IMG/VR virus record: IMGVR_UViG_3300003322_000267
Location: 1 to 42,323 of that record
DNA length: 42,323 nucleotides
Source of the DNA: a virus
Strand: one strand, 5' to 3'
The position numbers were made by a program, and so were the translations under genes. The notes beneath the pieces are model-generated. The model did not search any database, was not told where the DNA came from, and was given only the letters and a program-made list of their open reading frames with translations. The stretch's first letter is position 1. Each line of letters starts with the position of its first letter. Below are positions 23,354 to 31,918 of this stretch, piece after piece.

Positions 23354-26300
23354 GTGGCCGATCCGGACAAGGTATCGTACAAGTCGCCGTACTATGACGC
23401 GCTCGACGCGCGGGTTACGGAAAAATACAACCTGCCGCCCGGCTTGTTGTCGGCCGTGCGCCTGCGCGGCGAGCGCAGCAATGCCGATCAGGTCAGCCCG
23501 AAAGGCGCGCAAAGCGTCTATCAGATCATTCAAGATACGCGCGATCGCGTCTTGAAGCGCGACGGCGTTGACGCCTATTTGTCGCCCGAGAATGCCGCCG
23601 ATGTGGCCGGTATGTTGCTTAGCGAAAGTCTGAAGCGCAACAAGGGCGATTCGGTGCGCGCTGTAGCGGAATACAACGGCGGCACGGACCCGAAGAATTG
23701 GAACAATCCCGAAACGCGCGCATACGTGCGCCGCGTGACAGGCTCGAATCTTCCGGGCGAAAGCACTTACGATCGCGAAAAGGCGCGCGGCGCGGAATCG
23801 AACGTGCCGAACCTGGCGGCGGTATACGACGCCTACAAGTCGGGTCGCATGACGCCGGAAGATGCCGCGCAATATGAAGCGGATATCGCCGCCGGCCGTG
23901 TGCTCGCACCGCGCGGCGCTACCGTCAAGGCGCCGCAAAAACAAGCGCAGCCGTCCGATACGATTGCCGCGCCCGAAGGCGTCATCAATGCGTGGAAAGA
24001 TCAGCGCATGACTGCTGATGAGCGGCGCGAATTCGAGACAGATGTGCGCGAAGGTCGCATTACTGTCCCGGCCGATGTGCGCAAGATGATCGGCGACGAA
24101 CCCGGTATGCTGAGTCGCGCGCGCGATGCCGCGTTCGAAACGATCAGCGGCGCCGAGCGCGAAACCGAAACGACGCGCAAGCTGCCTGAATGGACCGCTT
24201 CGCCCGAGTTGAACAAACTGAGCGGCCCGAGCTTCAAGGCCGCGCTCGGCACAATGTTCGCCGGCCCGAAGGAGGCGATGGACGTAATCAAGGCGCAATT
24301 CCCTGATACGCAAATTCGCCAGGATGAAAAGGGAAATTACATTTTCAAATCCAGCATTGACGGCAAAGAATACGCCGTCAAGCCCGGCTTTACCTGGGGG
24401 GATGTGCCGCGGGCGCTCGGCGCGATCGCCGCATTCACTCCGGCCGCAGGGGCAACGAGCGTAGGTGGCGCTGCGGCAGCGTCGGCAGGGACCGAAGCGG
24501 CGATACAAGCGAGCCAAGCCGCAACGGGGGGTGAATTCAATACAGGCGAAGTGCTTGCGGCCGGCGCGCTCGGCGGCGCGGTGCCGGTTGTGGGCCGCGT
24601 GGCTGATGCGGTTTTGCCGCCGGTTGTCGGCGCAGTGCGCAACGCGCTGCCGGGTGCGCAGGAACGCGCGGCGCAACAGGCGGTAGAAGCGCGCGTTCTC
24701 GCTGGCGTCGAACCGCCACAGCCTCCGCGTGGTGGCGGCGCACCCGCTCCGGCTGCACAACAACCCGCTGCGCCGGCGCCTGCTGTGGCGCAAGTGGAAC
24801 GAGCAGCCGGTCCCGCGCAGCCTGTGGCGCCTGAATTGACGGTGCCGCCGGCCAGTTCCGCCGCACCCGCTCCGGCTGCTCGTGCCGCTGCCGAAACCCT
24901 CACGCCTGAATCCGCTCCGCGTGCCGCCGTGGCGCCGGGAATGACCGCGCCCGCGCCTGGCGCAAGTGCCGAAGAGATTGCCGCCACGGCCCGTAAGGCG
25001 GCGACCGGGAACAAAAGCGCTACCGAACGCCTTGCCGAATATGCCGCCCCTGACGCGGAAGGCGTTGCGGCCGCAAAGCGGCTCGGGATCGAAGATTATT
25101 TGCAGCCTGACCACATCACAACCAATCAGGCGTTTCGCGAACTGTCCCAGGCGGCGAAGAGCGTGCCGGGCAGCGAGGCGCGTGCCGCCGAGCTTCAAGG
25201 GCTTGCGGAAGTCACGAAGCGCGCCGAAAAAATAATTACCGATATCGGCGGATCGCGCGATCTGAGCACTTTCAGCCAGAAGGTATTCGATACGCTGGAT
25301 TCGTCCTACAAGCAATTGAAAGATGCGGCGCGCAAACAGTACGCCGATCTGCGTGAAGCGATCCCCGCGAAAACCCGCGCTGCGGCTGACGAAACGCTTT
25401 CGTTTATCAAATCTCGCGCAGACGAAATGGGCGGCGTCAAAAATTTAAGCGCCGCCGAACGCGAATTGACGGCGAAGCTGACGCCGAAAAAAGGCGTAGA
25501 ACCGACTTACGCGCTGCTTGATCAACTGCGCAAGGATATCGGCGCGGCAAAGCGCGGAACCGATAATGTTTTCAAGACCGCCGACAATGCGTTGCTCGGC
25601 CAGCTCGAAGAGCGCTTGATTCTGGATCAAGGCCGCGTGGCCGAACAGCTCGGCATGCGCGAAGCTTGGGACGCCGCGCGCGCGACCACTCGCGCTTACA
25701 AGTCGATTCAGGATGACATGACGGCGCTGTTCGGCAAGCAACTTAACGGCTCGATCGTGCCGAAAATGGGCACGGCGATGGGCCAGCTTACGAAGGGCGA
25801 CAATTCGCATCTTGTCGGCATGCTCAAAGCCATCCCGCCTGAGTTGCGACAAGAGGCGGTAGCGAGCGGCTTGCAAAACGCATTCAACGTCAGCGGCCGT
25901 GATGGCGTGATGAATTTCGGCTCGTTCGTCAAATGGTGGGAAGGATTGGAGCGCAATGCGCAAGCACGCAATGCGCTGTTCGCCAACCTGCCTGACGGCA
26001 CCGTGAGCCAGTTGCGCGATTTGTACAAAGTCGCGCAAGGTGTCGCCGCAAGCTCGCGCGAGCGCATCACTACGGGCCGTATCAATTATTTTCGCGATGT
26101 GATCGGCGCGGCCGATAGCCTGATGGGGCGCCTCTATGACGTGGCGAAGCGTAGCGCCGCGGGCGCCGCCGCCGAGCTTGTCACGACGCCGATCGGTTTG
26201 CCTGGCGCCGGCGTGAGCGCCGCGATCGCTTCGGCGCTCACGAAGGGTAAACCCAATGCAATGAAAGCTGTTGACTCGCTTATCAGTTCGCCCGAATTCG

Positions 26301-26461
26301 CGCGTGCGGTTCGCACCGGCAGCAAACAGGATATCAACCGCTTGGCGCGATCCGGCAAATTCGCAGCCTTCGTGCGCGCATCAGGCAACCCGAAGGAAAT
26401 GCGCGATCGCGAAAAGTGGATCAGCACGATCATTCAAGTTAACCGGAGCAAATCGAAATGA
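23354..26461 (+). CDS. Large ejection protein with lytic transglycosylase-like N-terminus (gp16-like position)
   Basis: 1035 residues, much longer than P22 gp16 (609). Residues about 10-130 look like a soluble lytic transglycosylase domain: YNLPPGLLSAVRLRGERSN (likely catalytic Glu about 37), SPKGAQSVYQI, and AEYNGG. After a helical part comes a hydrophobic Gly/Ala-rich stretch (about 340-420) and a 130-residue Pro/Ala-rich linker. A long helical C-terminus carries coiled coils. It would cut peptidoglycan during DNA entry and form part of the trans-envelope channel. GTG start at 23354 behind AGGGG. The stop overlaps the tailspike ATG. Confidence 0.85.
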   Translation: MADPDKVSYKSPYYDALDARVTEKYNLPPGLLSAVRLRGERSNADQVSPKGAQSVYQIIQDTRDRVLKRDGVDAYLSPENAADVAGMLLSESLKRNKGDSVRAVAEYNGGTDPKNWNNPETRAYVRRVTGSNLPGESTYDREKARGAESNVPNLAAVYDAYKSGRMTPEDAAQYEADIAAGRVLAPRGATVKAPQKQAQPSDTIAAPEGVINAWKDQRMTADERREFETDVREGRITVPADVRKMIGDEPGMLSRARDAAFETISGAERETETTRKLPEWTASPELNKLSGPSFKAALGTMFAGPKEAMDVIKAQFPDTQIRQDEKGNYIFKSSIDGKEYAVKPGFTWGDVPRALGAIAAFTPAAGATSVGGAAAASAGTEAAIQASQAATGGEFNTGEVLAAGALGGAVPVVGRVADAVLPPVVGAVRNALPGAQERAAQQAVEARVLAGVEPPQPPRGGGAPAPAAQQPAAPAPAVAQVERAAGPAQPVAPELTVPPASSAAPAPAARAAAETLTPESAPRAAVAPGMTAPAPGASAEEIAATARKAATGNKSATERLAEYAAPDAEGVAAAKRLGIEDYLQPDHITTNQAFRELSQAAKSVPGSEARAAELQGLAEVTKRAEKIITDIGGSRDLSTFSQKVFDTLDSSYKQLKDAARKQYADLREAIPAKTRAAADETLSFIKSRADEMGGVKNLSAAERELTAKLTPKKGVEPTYALLDQLRKDIGAAKRGTDNVFKTADNALLGQLEERLILDQGRVAEQLGMREAWDAARATTRAYKSIQDDMTALFGKQLNGSIVPKMGTAMGQLTKGDNSHLVGMLKAIPPELRQEAVASGLQNAFNVSGRDGVMNFGSFVKWWEGLERNAQARNALFANLPDGTVSQLRDLYKVAQGVAASSRERITTGRINYFRDVIGAADSLMGRLYDVAKRSAAGAAAELVTTPIGLPGAGVSAAIASALTKGKPNAMKAVDSLISSPEFARAVRTGSKQDINRLARSGKFAAFVRASGNPKEMRDREKWISTIIQVNRSKSK

Positions 26462-28539
26462 GCGCGATCAACAATAACCCTTACGGCGCGATTCAGGGGC
26501 TTGACGGTCTGCCGCTGGATCAAGGCTATATCTACATCGGCGCGGCGAATCAAAACCCGGTGAGTGTTCCGCAGAGCGTTTATTATGACGCCGCAATGAC
26601 GATCCCGGCGGTGCAGCCGTTGCGCACGGTCAACGGCCGCGTGTTCAACCCGGCCGGTGCCGTCACGCGCCTGTATGTCAGCGCCAATTACAGCATCCAG
26701 GTGCTCGACAAGAATCAATCGCAAGTGTTTATCGATTTGAACGTGTCGCTGCCTGTTGATTCGCCCGTGCCGGTGAATCAAGGCGGCACGGGCGCGACTA
26801 CTGCGGCCGGCGCGCTGGCGAATCTCGGTGTGATTGCCGCGCTTATTCTGCAAACCTATCAGTATTTCACGACGGGCGGCATTTCGACCGCCTATACCTT
26901 GACGCCTTCGCCGGCCCTCGCGGCGAGTCCGGAAGGGACGCGCTATTGCGTCAAGTTCCACACGGCGAGCGGTAGCAATCCGACTCTAAGCATCAGCGGA
27001 CTCGGATCGAAGAGCATGAAGCAATACGACAACACCGGGGCGAAAGTGCAGGCCGTGGTGAAGCTCAACCAAATTTCGGATATCGTTGATGACGGTACCG
27101 ATTACGTGGTGCTTGATCAATTGCCGAGCGGCGGCGCCGTCAGCAGTTCCGGAAACGTGCAAGTTCGTAACGTCGCCCAATATGGCGCGGTGGGCTTGGA
27201 CAATGCGGCGTCCTTCGTGACCGCCGGCGCGGCATTGAATTACAACATTCTCGCGACCGCCATCCCTCTCGGCCTGACGTTCGGCGCCGGTTATCCGCTC
27301 GGCGCGCAATCTGATCTTCCATGCGTGATTTCGGCCAATGCGTCGAATCAAGGTGCTTTGGGTTACAACAACACCAATTACAATTTTGCCGACTACGTAA
27401 ACGGTTCCTCTGTCACGTGGGGTAGCAGCAAGGCGCCTCCGCAATACGAATCGGTATATGACGTGACGCGCGCATCCTTGCTGCAATTCGGCGGTGCCGC
27501 TGGCTCGACCACTTTCCTTGATGATCTCGGAAACACCTGGTCTGCCAATGGCGGCGCTAAGGTGCAAGCCAATCAATTCCGCAGCGGTACGGGGGGTCTG
27601 GGCGGCGCCGGCGCCGCGAACGCCCTGAACGGCACGACTGATTACATTTCATCGCCGTCTTTTTCAGTCATGCCCGATGACGGTTGGTTTATTCGCGGGT
27701 GGTTTTACATTACGACGCTTCCCGCGAATAATACCCGCGCTGTGTTAGGAGGACTCGTCAGTTCGACCACGCCGAACAGCGCGGGTATGGATATCGAAAT
27801 TTACAACAATGCTGGAACGATTCGATTTGCGGGCAACGTAGGCAACGGCGCTTATCAAAACGTAGCGGCTCTCGTCGGTTCGTCTTTGCCAGCGATCAAT
27901 ACGTTTTATTTTGTCGAATTGACTTACGATAAGCTCGCCGGAATTTATCGCCTTTACGTCAACGGCGTTCAAGAGGCCGCAGCGGCATCGGCGTTGAAAG
28001 TCGGCGCTCCGGCCACGCCGACGATGTTTTTTGGCGGCGCTCCAAATGGCGGCGGGTTTGTTTCCCTGACCGGCTATGCCGATAAGTTCGAATACGGCCC
28101 TTACTGCGACCATCCGGCCGGTGTCGCATACGCCCCGCCCGGCGTCGGCGTGGCGCCGTCGATCAGCGCGGCCGGGTATGCTCAGGATTGGTACGATATC
28201 GCCGCTGGCCAGATGAAACGCATTACAGCAGCCAGCGGCGCCGCCGGAACGCCTCCCACTTTCAGCGCGGTAAATCGCATTTACCATTCGGAGCAAGATA
28301 CGAACGGCACCAACGTGATCGCCACTCGGGTTTACGCTTACAATGGGCGTTACGATCAAATTTTTCCGACTACTGCCGTTACGATCAACAAAAATCACAA
28401 TATCGGCTGCGTGCCGCGAATCACGCAGCTTATTGAAAACGGCGTTTCGCAATATAAAGCGCTGACGCTAACGCGAACCGGCGCGTCATGGGCCGGCGCA
28501 GTAGCGCAAACCCGATTGATTGCGCAAAGGGGGTTCTAA
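26458..28539 (+). CDS. Tailspike / receptor-binding protein with P22-type head-binding domain
   Basis: 693 residues. About 1-105 is the P22-tailspike head-binding domain (NPYGAIQGLDGLPLDQGYIYIG; VNGRVFNPAGAVTRLYV). A fibre-type linker, NQGGTGATTAAGALANLG, follows at about 105-125. A middle beta region leads to a LamG/concanavalin-like domain at about 380-560 (GWFIRGWFYITTLPANN; TYDKLAGIYRLYVNGVQE). The C-terminus is short and beta-like. The parallel beta-helix endorhamnosidase of P22 is not evident, so this spike may bind without cutting polysaccharide. Its position after the ejection genes fits gp9. Confidence 0.85.
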   Translation: MSAINNNPYGAIQGLDGLPLDQGYIYIGAANQNPVSVPQSVYYDAAMTIPAVQPLRTVNGRVFNPAGAVTRLYVSANYSIQVLDKNQSQVFIDLNVSLPVDSPVPVNQGGTGATTAAGALANLGVIAALILQTYQYFTTGGISTAYTLTPSPALAASPEGTRYCVKFHTASGSNPTLSISGLGSKSMKQYDNTGAKVQAVVKLNQISDIVDDGTDYVVLDQLPSGGAVSSSGNVQVRNVAQYGAVGLDNAASFVTAGAALNYNILATAIPLGLTFGAGYPLGAQSDLPCVISANASNQGALGYNNTNYNFADYVNGSSVTWGSSKAPPQYESVYDVTRASLLQFGGAAGSTTFLDDLGNTWSANGGAKVQANQFRSGTGGLGGAGAANALNGTTDYISSPSFSVMPDDGWFIRGWFYITTLPANNTRAVLGGLVSSTTPNSAGMDIEIYNNAGTIRFAGNVGNGAYQNVAALVGSSLPAINTFYFVELTYDKLAGIYRLYVNGVQEAAAASALKVGAPATPTMFFGGAPNGGGFVSLTGYADKFEYGPYCDHPAGVAYAPPGVGVAPSISAAGYAQDWYDIAAGQMKRITAASGAAGTPPTFSAVNRIYHSEQDTNGTNVIATRVYAYNGRYDQIFPTTAVTINKNHNIGCVPRITQLIENGVSQYKALTLTRTGASWAGAVAQTRLIAQRGF

Positions 28540-28541
28540 CC

Positions 28542-28934
28542 ATGTACTTTGCCATTTCGCGTAGCCAGGGCTATCACTCCGGCGATCCTTTGCCGGATGA
28601 CGAAGAGTGCCCCGAAAGACCCTCTCGTTTTCATACTTTCGTCAACGGTGAATGGGTGCTGATCGACGGCGGTTTGAAAGAATCGCTCAAGGCGCAGATC
28701 GCCGATCTGGAGAATGCCAATCTCGTGACGCAGCGCGCGTTGCGTGAAACAATCATGGCGCACAATGCCGGATTTTCGATCATCGCCACACTGTTGCAAC
28801 AATTGGTCCCGGTCGGTACGCCTCCCGAACTGGCACAGATCATCAATGCCGCGCTCGCCCAAAACGCCAAAATTCAAGCCGTCGAATCGCTGATCGCTGC
28901 GCTTCGCGTTCAAATCAATCAGGTGCCGGAATGA
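28542..28934 (+). CDS. Tailspike-linked accessory protein, possible assembly chaperone
   Basis: 130 residues, two bases after the tailspike stop. Starts MYFAISRSQGYHSGD and has a small N-terminal beta segment (TFVNGEWVLIDGG). A long helix then runs from about 45 (LKESLKAQIADLENANLV) to the end. Small proteins of this plan commonly follow phage fibre genes and act as fibre assembly factors or minor fibre parts; either could apply. Confidence 0.6.
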   Translation: MYFAISRSQGYHSGDPLPDDEECPERPSRFHTFVNGEWVLIDGGLKESLKAQIADLENANLVTQRALRETIMAHNAGFSIIATLLQQLVPVGTPPELAQIINAALAQNAKIQAVESLIAALRVQINQVPE

Positions 28935-29287
28935 TGATCGACATTCTTTACTTCGTGCTGTTCGCCGCCGCCGTGCTGTGGCTGTTCCTTCCGCCGATCG
29001 GCTGGATCATGTATCTGGCCGTGATGAATCTCCGGCGCTATAAGGACGATCTGCGGCCGATCGAAAAAGTATTCGGCTACCCGTCGTTGTTCCTGGGCTA
29101 TCTGCTCGATCTGATCCTTACGGTCACATGGGGCACGTTGCTGTTTCTGGACTTGCCGCAAGAAAAAACGCTCACGAAACGCCTCAAGCGTTACGATGCG
29201 CTCGGCTCGGGCTGGCGCTACCGCTTGACCCGCTATATTGCGGATAACCTGCTCGATAGGTATGATCCGAGCGGGCGACACATCTAG
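28931..29287 (+). CDS. Two-helix membrane protein of the lysis region
   Basis: 118 residues with two hydrophobic segments, about 5-32 (ILYFVLFAAAVLWLFLPPIG) and 52-76 (FLGYLLDLILTVTWGTLLFL). A charged C-terminus ends RYIADNLLDRYDPSGRH, an ending I know from many phage lysis-region proteins. Holin-like or holin-partner function is possible. It overlaps the preceding gene; ATG at 28931 or 28934. Confidence 0.65.
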   Translation: MMIDILYFVLFAAAVLWLFLPPIGWIMYLAVMNLRRYKDDLRPIEKVFGYPSLFLGYLLDLILTVTWGTLLFLDLPQEKTLTKRLKRYDALGSGWRYRLTRYIADNLLDRYDPSGRHI

Positions 29288-29297
29288 GGGAGCGATC

Positions 29298-29609
29298 ATG
29301 CCGGAGCAAGACGGGATCGACGTAAAGGGGCCGATGGGGATCAGCGCCAAGATCAAGGGCGCATCCCAATCCGGCGCATTGTTGCTGGTGATGCTTGCCG
29401 CCTTGTTTTTGTACATCGCGCGCAACGGCGAAACCAAAGCCGACGATCGCCACTACGAACAAAAAGCAGTCATCCGCGAACTGATCGATTCGAATCAAGC
29501 GCTAATTTACATGATGGCGCTGCCGCCGGAGGAACGGGCCGAATTGCTCCGCAAAATGCAAAAACCGCGCATGATTAGGGAGCTGAGCAATGGCGACGCA
29601 AACCGCTGA
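29298..29609 (+). CDS. Single-pass membrane protein, holin candidate
   Basis: 103 residues, immediately before the lysozyme and overlapping it by 20 bases. One hydrophobic helix (about 26-43, GALLLVMLAALFLYIAR), then a charged helical tail. One-TM holins exist (T4 type), and SAR endolysins need only pinholins, so this or the two-helix gene at 28931 could set lysis timing. GGGGAG lies before the ATG at 29298. Confidence 0.6.
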   Translation: MPEQDGIDVKGPMGISAKIKGASQSGALLLVMLAALFLYIARNGETKADDRHYEQKAVIRELIDSNQALIYMMALPPEERAELLRKMQKPRMIRELSNGDANR

Positions 29610-30081
29610 TCAGAAGCGCAACAAATCGCTTCCCGTACTGATCGGCACGGCGGCGACCGCGCTGCTCATGAATTGGGTTCCGCAATTTGAAGGGACTATC
29701 TTGCGCGGTTACAAGGACCCTATCGGCGTTGTGACCGCCTGCACCGGCCACACGGCGACCGCCGTGCTCGGCAAGCCATACACGCGGCAAGAATGCTTCG
29801 ATCTGCTGCAAAAGGATTTGCAGGTTCACGCGGCCGGCGTCAATGAATGCACGCCGGTTGATGAACTGAGCATTGGTCAGCGCGCCGCGGCGATCAGCTT
29901 TGCCTTCAACGTCGGCGTTCCGACTTACTGCCGCTCGACGTTCGCGCGCAAGCTCAAGATGCACGATCCCGGCGCCTGCGCCGAGCTGGACAAATGGGTT
30001 TACGCCGGCAATCAGGTATTGCCTGGCCTGGTGAAGCGCCGCGCCACGGAGCGCGCCATGTGCGAAGGGCGGATGGGATGA
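29590..30081 (+). CDS. Lysozyme endolysin with probable SAR signal
   Basis: 163 residues, glycoside hydrolase 24 type. The catalytic triad spacing of T4/P21 lysozymes, E-8-D-5-T, is exact: Glu34, Asp43 and Thr49 in FEGTILRGYKDPIGVVT. The N-terminus carries a weakly hydrophobic segment (LPVLIGTAATALLMNWV, about 14-30) just before Glu34, as in signal-arrest-release endolysins of the P21 R type. GGGAG supports the start. It degrades peptidoglycan for release. ATGA overlap with Rz. Confidence 0.9.
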   Translation: MATQTADQKRNKSLPVLIGTAATALLMNWVPQFEGTILRGYKDPIGVVTACTGHTATAVLGKPYTRQECFDLLQKDLQVHAAGVNECTPVDELSIGQRAAAISFAFNVGVPTYCRSTFARKLKMHDPGACAELDKWVYAGNQVLPGLVKRRATERAMCEGRMG

Positions 30082-30608
30082 GCGGATATGCAAAACTGGC
30101 GCTGATTGCGGCGTTGCTGGTGATCGGGTTCGGTACCGGCTGGACCGTTCAAGGCTGGCGCAAGGAAGGGCAAATTCAGGCACTGACGGCCGCGCATCAG
30201 CGCCTCGTGGCCGAATCTTGGCGCGCCGGCTTCGAGCGAAACAAAAAGCTTCAGGCCGATAGGGACGCTTTGGCCCTGTCCCTTGTCGGCATCGGCACGG
30301 TCGCCGCTAATCAGAAAAGGAAAGATGATGCTGAAATCGATCGCCTCAATGCTCGCCTGCGCGACGGCACTCTCCGGCTGCGCGTCCCTGTCGTCTGTCC
30401 CGCCCCCGCCGCAGGATTGCCCGGCAGTACCGCCGGTCGAAGCGTGGATAGTGGCGCCGGCGCGGAACTTGACCCGGCTGCTCGACCGGATTATCTCGCC
30501 TTACGAAGCGCCCTCAAAGACGCCGAGCGACAAATAAACGCTTGCGGCGAAAGCCTGGCGCGCATCACAAGGCAACCACGCCCGCAATTAGCGCCAGAAG
30601 CCCCGTAA
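30078..30608 (+). CDS. Inner-membrane spanin (Rz-like)
   Basis: 176 residues: one N-terminal membrane helix (LALIAALLVIGFGTGWTV, about 6-24) and a periplasmic helical domain with coiled-coil character (QIQALTAAHQRLVAES). The i-spanin joins with the Rz1 lipoprotein to fuse inner and outer membranes at the last lysis step. The ATG shares ATGA with the lysozyme stop. Rz1 is embedded in the +1 frame. Its last bases overlap the converging gene at 30565-30777. Confidence 0.85.
   Translation: MSGYAKLALIAALLVIGFGTGWTVQGWRKEGQIQALTAAHQRLVAESWRAGFERNKKLQADRDALALSLVGIGTVAANQKRKDDAEIDRLNARLRDGTLRLRVPVVCPAPAAGLPGSTAGRSVDSGAGAELDPAARPDYLALRSALKDAERQINACGESLARITRQPRPQLAPEAP
30325..30537 (+). CDS. Outer-membrane spanin lipoprotein (Rz1-like), embedded in Rz
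   Basis: 70 residues, read in the +1 frame wholly inside the Rz gene. A short signal peptide (MMLKSIASMLACATALSG) ends in the lipobox LSGC with lipidated Cys19, followed by Pro-rich sequence (SVPPPPQDCP), classic for Rz1. AAAAGG lies before the two ATGs at 30325 and 30328. It would be secreted, lipidated and placed in the outer membrane. Confidence 0.85.
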   Translation: MMLKSIASMLACATALSGCASLSSVPPPPQDCPAVPPVEAWIVAPARNLTRLLDRIISPYEAPSKTPSDK

Positions 30609-30777
30609 AAAACAGGAACAGGATCGCGCGCACGGTCCATATCCCCAGGTGATCGCGAAAGCGCCATACGAGGCGCACGATCCCATACGCCGCTACGACC
30701 GCAGCGAGCACGCCGATCGAGCCGATGACAAGCGCCGCGAGCGCCAGCGCTTCAAAGACAAGGCGCAATTCGGTCAT
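30565..30777 (-). CDS. Two-helix small membrane protein, 70 aa
   Basis: Last gene of the leftward operon. Two hydrophobic segments, about 8-36 (FEALALAALVIGSIGVLAAV) and 50-70 (AILFLFFTGLLALIAGVVAL), are joined by a basic loop (RLVWRFRDHLG). Size and shape fit a holin, antiholin or other early membrane protein. The ATG at 30777 overlaps the upstream stop. It converges with and overlaps the end of Rz by 44 bases. Confidence 0.6.
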   Translation of the reverse strand: MTELRLVFEALALAALVIGSIGVLAAVVAAYGIVRLVWRFRDHLGIWTVRAILFLFFTGLLALIAGVVAL

Positions 30778-30929
30778 ACGCTCACCACGTAATACGCCAG
30801 GCACAGGAACGCGATCAGTGCCGCGTCGCGCACCCATTGGCGGCGAGCGGCGGCGATAAGGAACAGCCATGCGGGGCGTGCTGCCATGCGCCCTAGGCCG
30901 TAGAGAAAGCCGCGCAATAGGTGGTTCAT
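30774..30929 (-). CDS. Tiny membrane protein, 51 aa
   Basis: Translation reads MNHLLRGFLYGLGRMAARPA and then two moderately hydrophobic stretches: WLFLIAAA, and a better C-terminal one, AALIAFLCLAYYVVSV. Its ATG overlaps the preceding stop and its stop overlaps the next ATG, so it fits exactly between two genes with no spare bases. Function unknown; membrane-associated by sequence. Confidence 0.55.
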   Translation of the reverse strand: MNHLLRGFLYGLGRMAARPAWLFLIAAARRQWVRDAALIAFLCLAYYVVSV

Positions 30930-31669
30930 TTCGATTGCTCCTGTTTGGGTGCGGCGGCTTCGTAGAGTGGCGTGATCTTGATGTCATAGTCCAAACCGCC
31001 AAAGCCGTGCTTGGCCCAGCCGTGCGCATCAGCATCTGTTATGTGATAGCTGGTTTCAGGGCGCCCGGTCTTGCGGTTAGTCGCGCAAACTCGCCACGCC
31101 ACCGGCTGCTGTTGTGAGGCGGTATGAATGGCGGCGCGGGCTTCGGCATTGCTTTCGATCAACAAGGCGTCTACCCGCTCTCTGATGCCTTCTTGACCGA
31201 GCCTGTCCATGTACCCGCGCATTTCAACAATGACAGCGCGGAACTGCTCAAGCCGCACTGCATTCAGCATGAGCGAAAGCTTCGTTGCGTGTAGCTCCCC
31301 CTCTTGCGTAGATAAAGCGGCCCGCGCTTCGGCTAGGGCTGCATTGGCGGCGGTGAGTTCATCAGCGGTCTTGCGCGGCTCAAACCACATGGCGCGCAAT
31401 TCGCTTTCCAGAAACCCCATGTCGATCAGTTCTTGCTTGGTTTTCGCCACCTCGCTTTTCAAGCCGCGAAACGCCATCCATGCCGTTGGTTGTCTCGGCG
31501 TCTCCCCCTGCGCGGGGGAAGGGGATTGGGCGGCTTGGGCGCGGAGTTCGGCAATCTTCTCGTTGAGCACCGTAAATACAAAGTTGATCTCGCATCCGGC
31601 GGTCTGTGTCATTACGGATGCACGGAATTCTTCCAGCGCTTCTGCCTGCGCAATAAGTTTGTCGATCAT
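30926..31669 (-). CDS. Coiled-coil protein with C-terminal phage accessory domain
   Basis: 247 residues. Long helices with coiled-coil character (LTAANAALAEARAALSTQE) occupy the middle. The last 60 residues (QPVAWRVCATNRKTG, DYDIKITPLYEA) match a small domain that recurs at the ends of many phage proteins. Some such domains are known as DUF551; that name is tentative here. GGAG eight bases before the ATG at 31669 decides the start. Function unknown. Confidence 0.65.
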   Translation of the reverse strand: MIDKLIAQAEALEEFRASVMTQTAGCEINFVFTVLNEKIAELRAQAAQSPSPAQGETPRQPTAWMAFRGLKSEVAKTKQELIDMGFLESELRAMWFEPRKTADELTAANAALAEARAALSTQEGELHATKLSLMLNAVRLEQFRAVIVEMRGYMDRLGQEGIRERVDALLIESNAEARAAIHTASQQQPVAWRVCATNRKTGRPETSYHITDADAHGWAKHGFGGLDYDIKITPLYEAAAPKQEQSK

Positions 31670-31671
31670 GA

Positions 31672-31917
31672 TCAAATCTCCGTCAGTTTGTAGCGCGCCA
31701 CCATTTCGCGCGCTTGGCGCCCTAGGCTGCGAGCAAATTCGTCGGGCACGTGGCCGATATGTTCCAAGGATGCCACGGCTTCAGCGTCGGCGCGGCCGAT
31801 CATCGCGAGCAATATCAACGCCTGGGCGCGCTCCCGCTCAAGCTGGCGGATCAGCGCCATTGCGTCGGGCGCTACGGCGCGATTGTGAGCGAAGGTATCG
31901 GCGATGGGTGTGAGCAT
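31672..31917 (-). CDS. Hypothetical helical protein, 81 aa
   Basis: Starts at ATG 31917, one base after the polymerase stop, with GGGGG upstream. Fully helical (APDAMALIRQLERERAQALIL, DEFARSLGRQAREMVARY) with no cysteines or membrane segment. It could be a polymerase-associated or regulatory peptide by position. Not recognised. Confidence 0.6.
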   Translation of the reverse strand: MLTPIADTFAHNRAVAPDAMALIRQLERERAQALILLAMIGRADAEAVASLEHIGHVPDEFARSLGRQAREMVARYKLTEI

Positions 31918-31918
31918 C

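Noticed and set aside
22970-25315. 781-codon open frame on the minus strand
   Set aside because: It lies opposite the gp20- and gp16-like genes. Its composition (Arg/Ala/Gly/His-rich, no motifs) is that of an antisense shadow in GC-rich code, and the sense genes are well supported.
23354-26461. Tape-measure protein of a long-tailed phage
   Set aside because: Its length would fit, but it begins with a transglycosylase-like domain, and the surrounding gp4, gp10, gp7, gp20 and head-binding spike order is that of a short-tailed P22-like virion.
26458-28539. Possible diversity-generating retroelement acting on the tailspike
   Set aside because: No reverse transcriptase gene and no template/variable repeat pair were seen.
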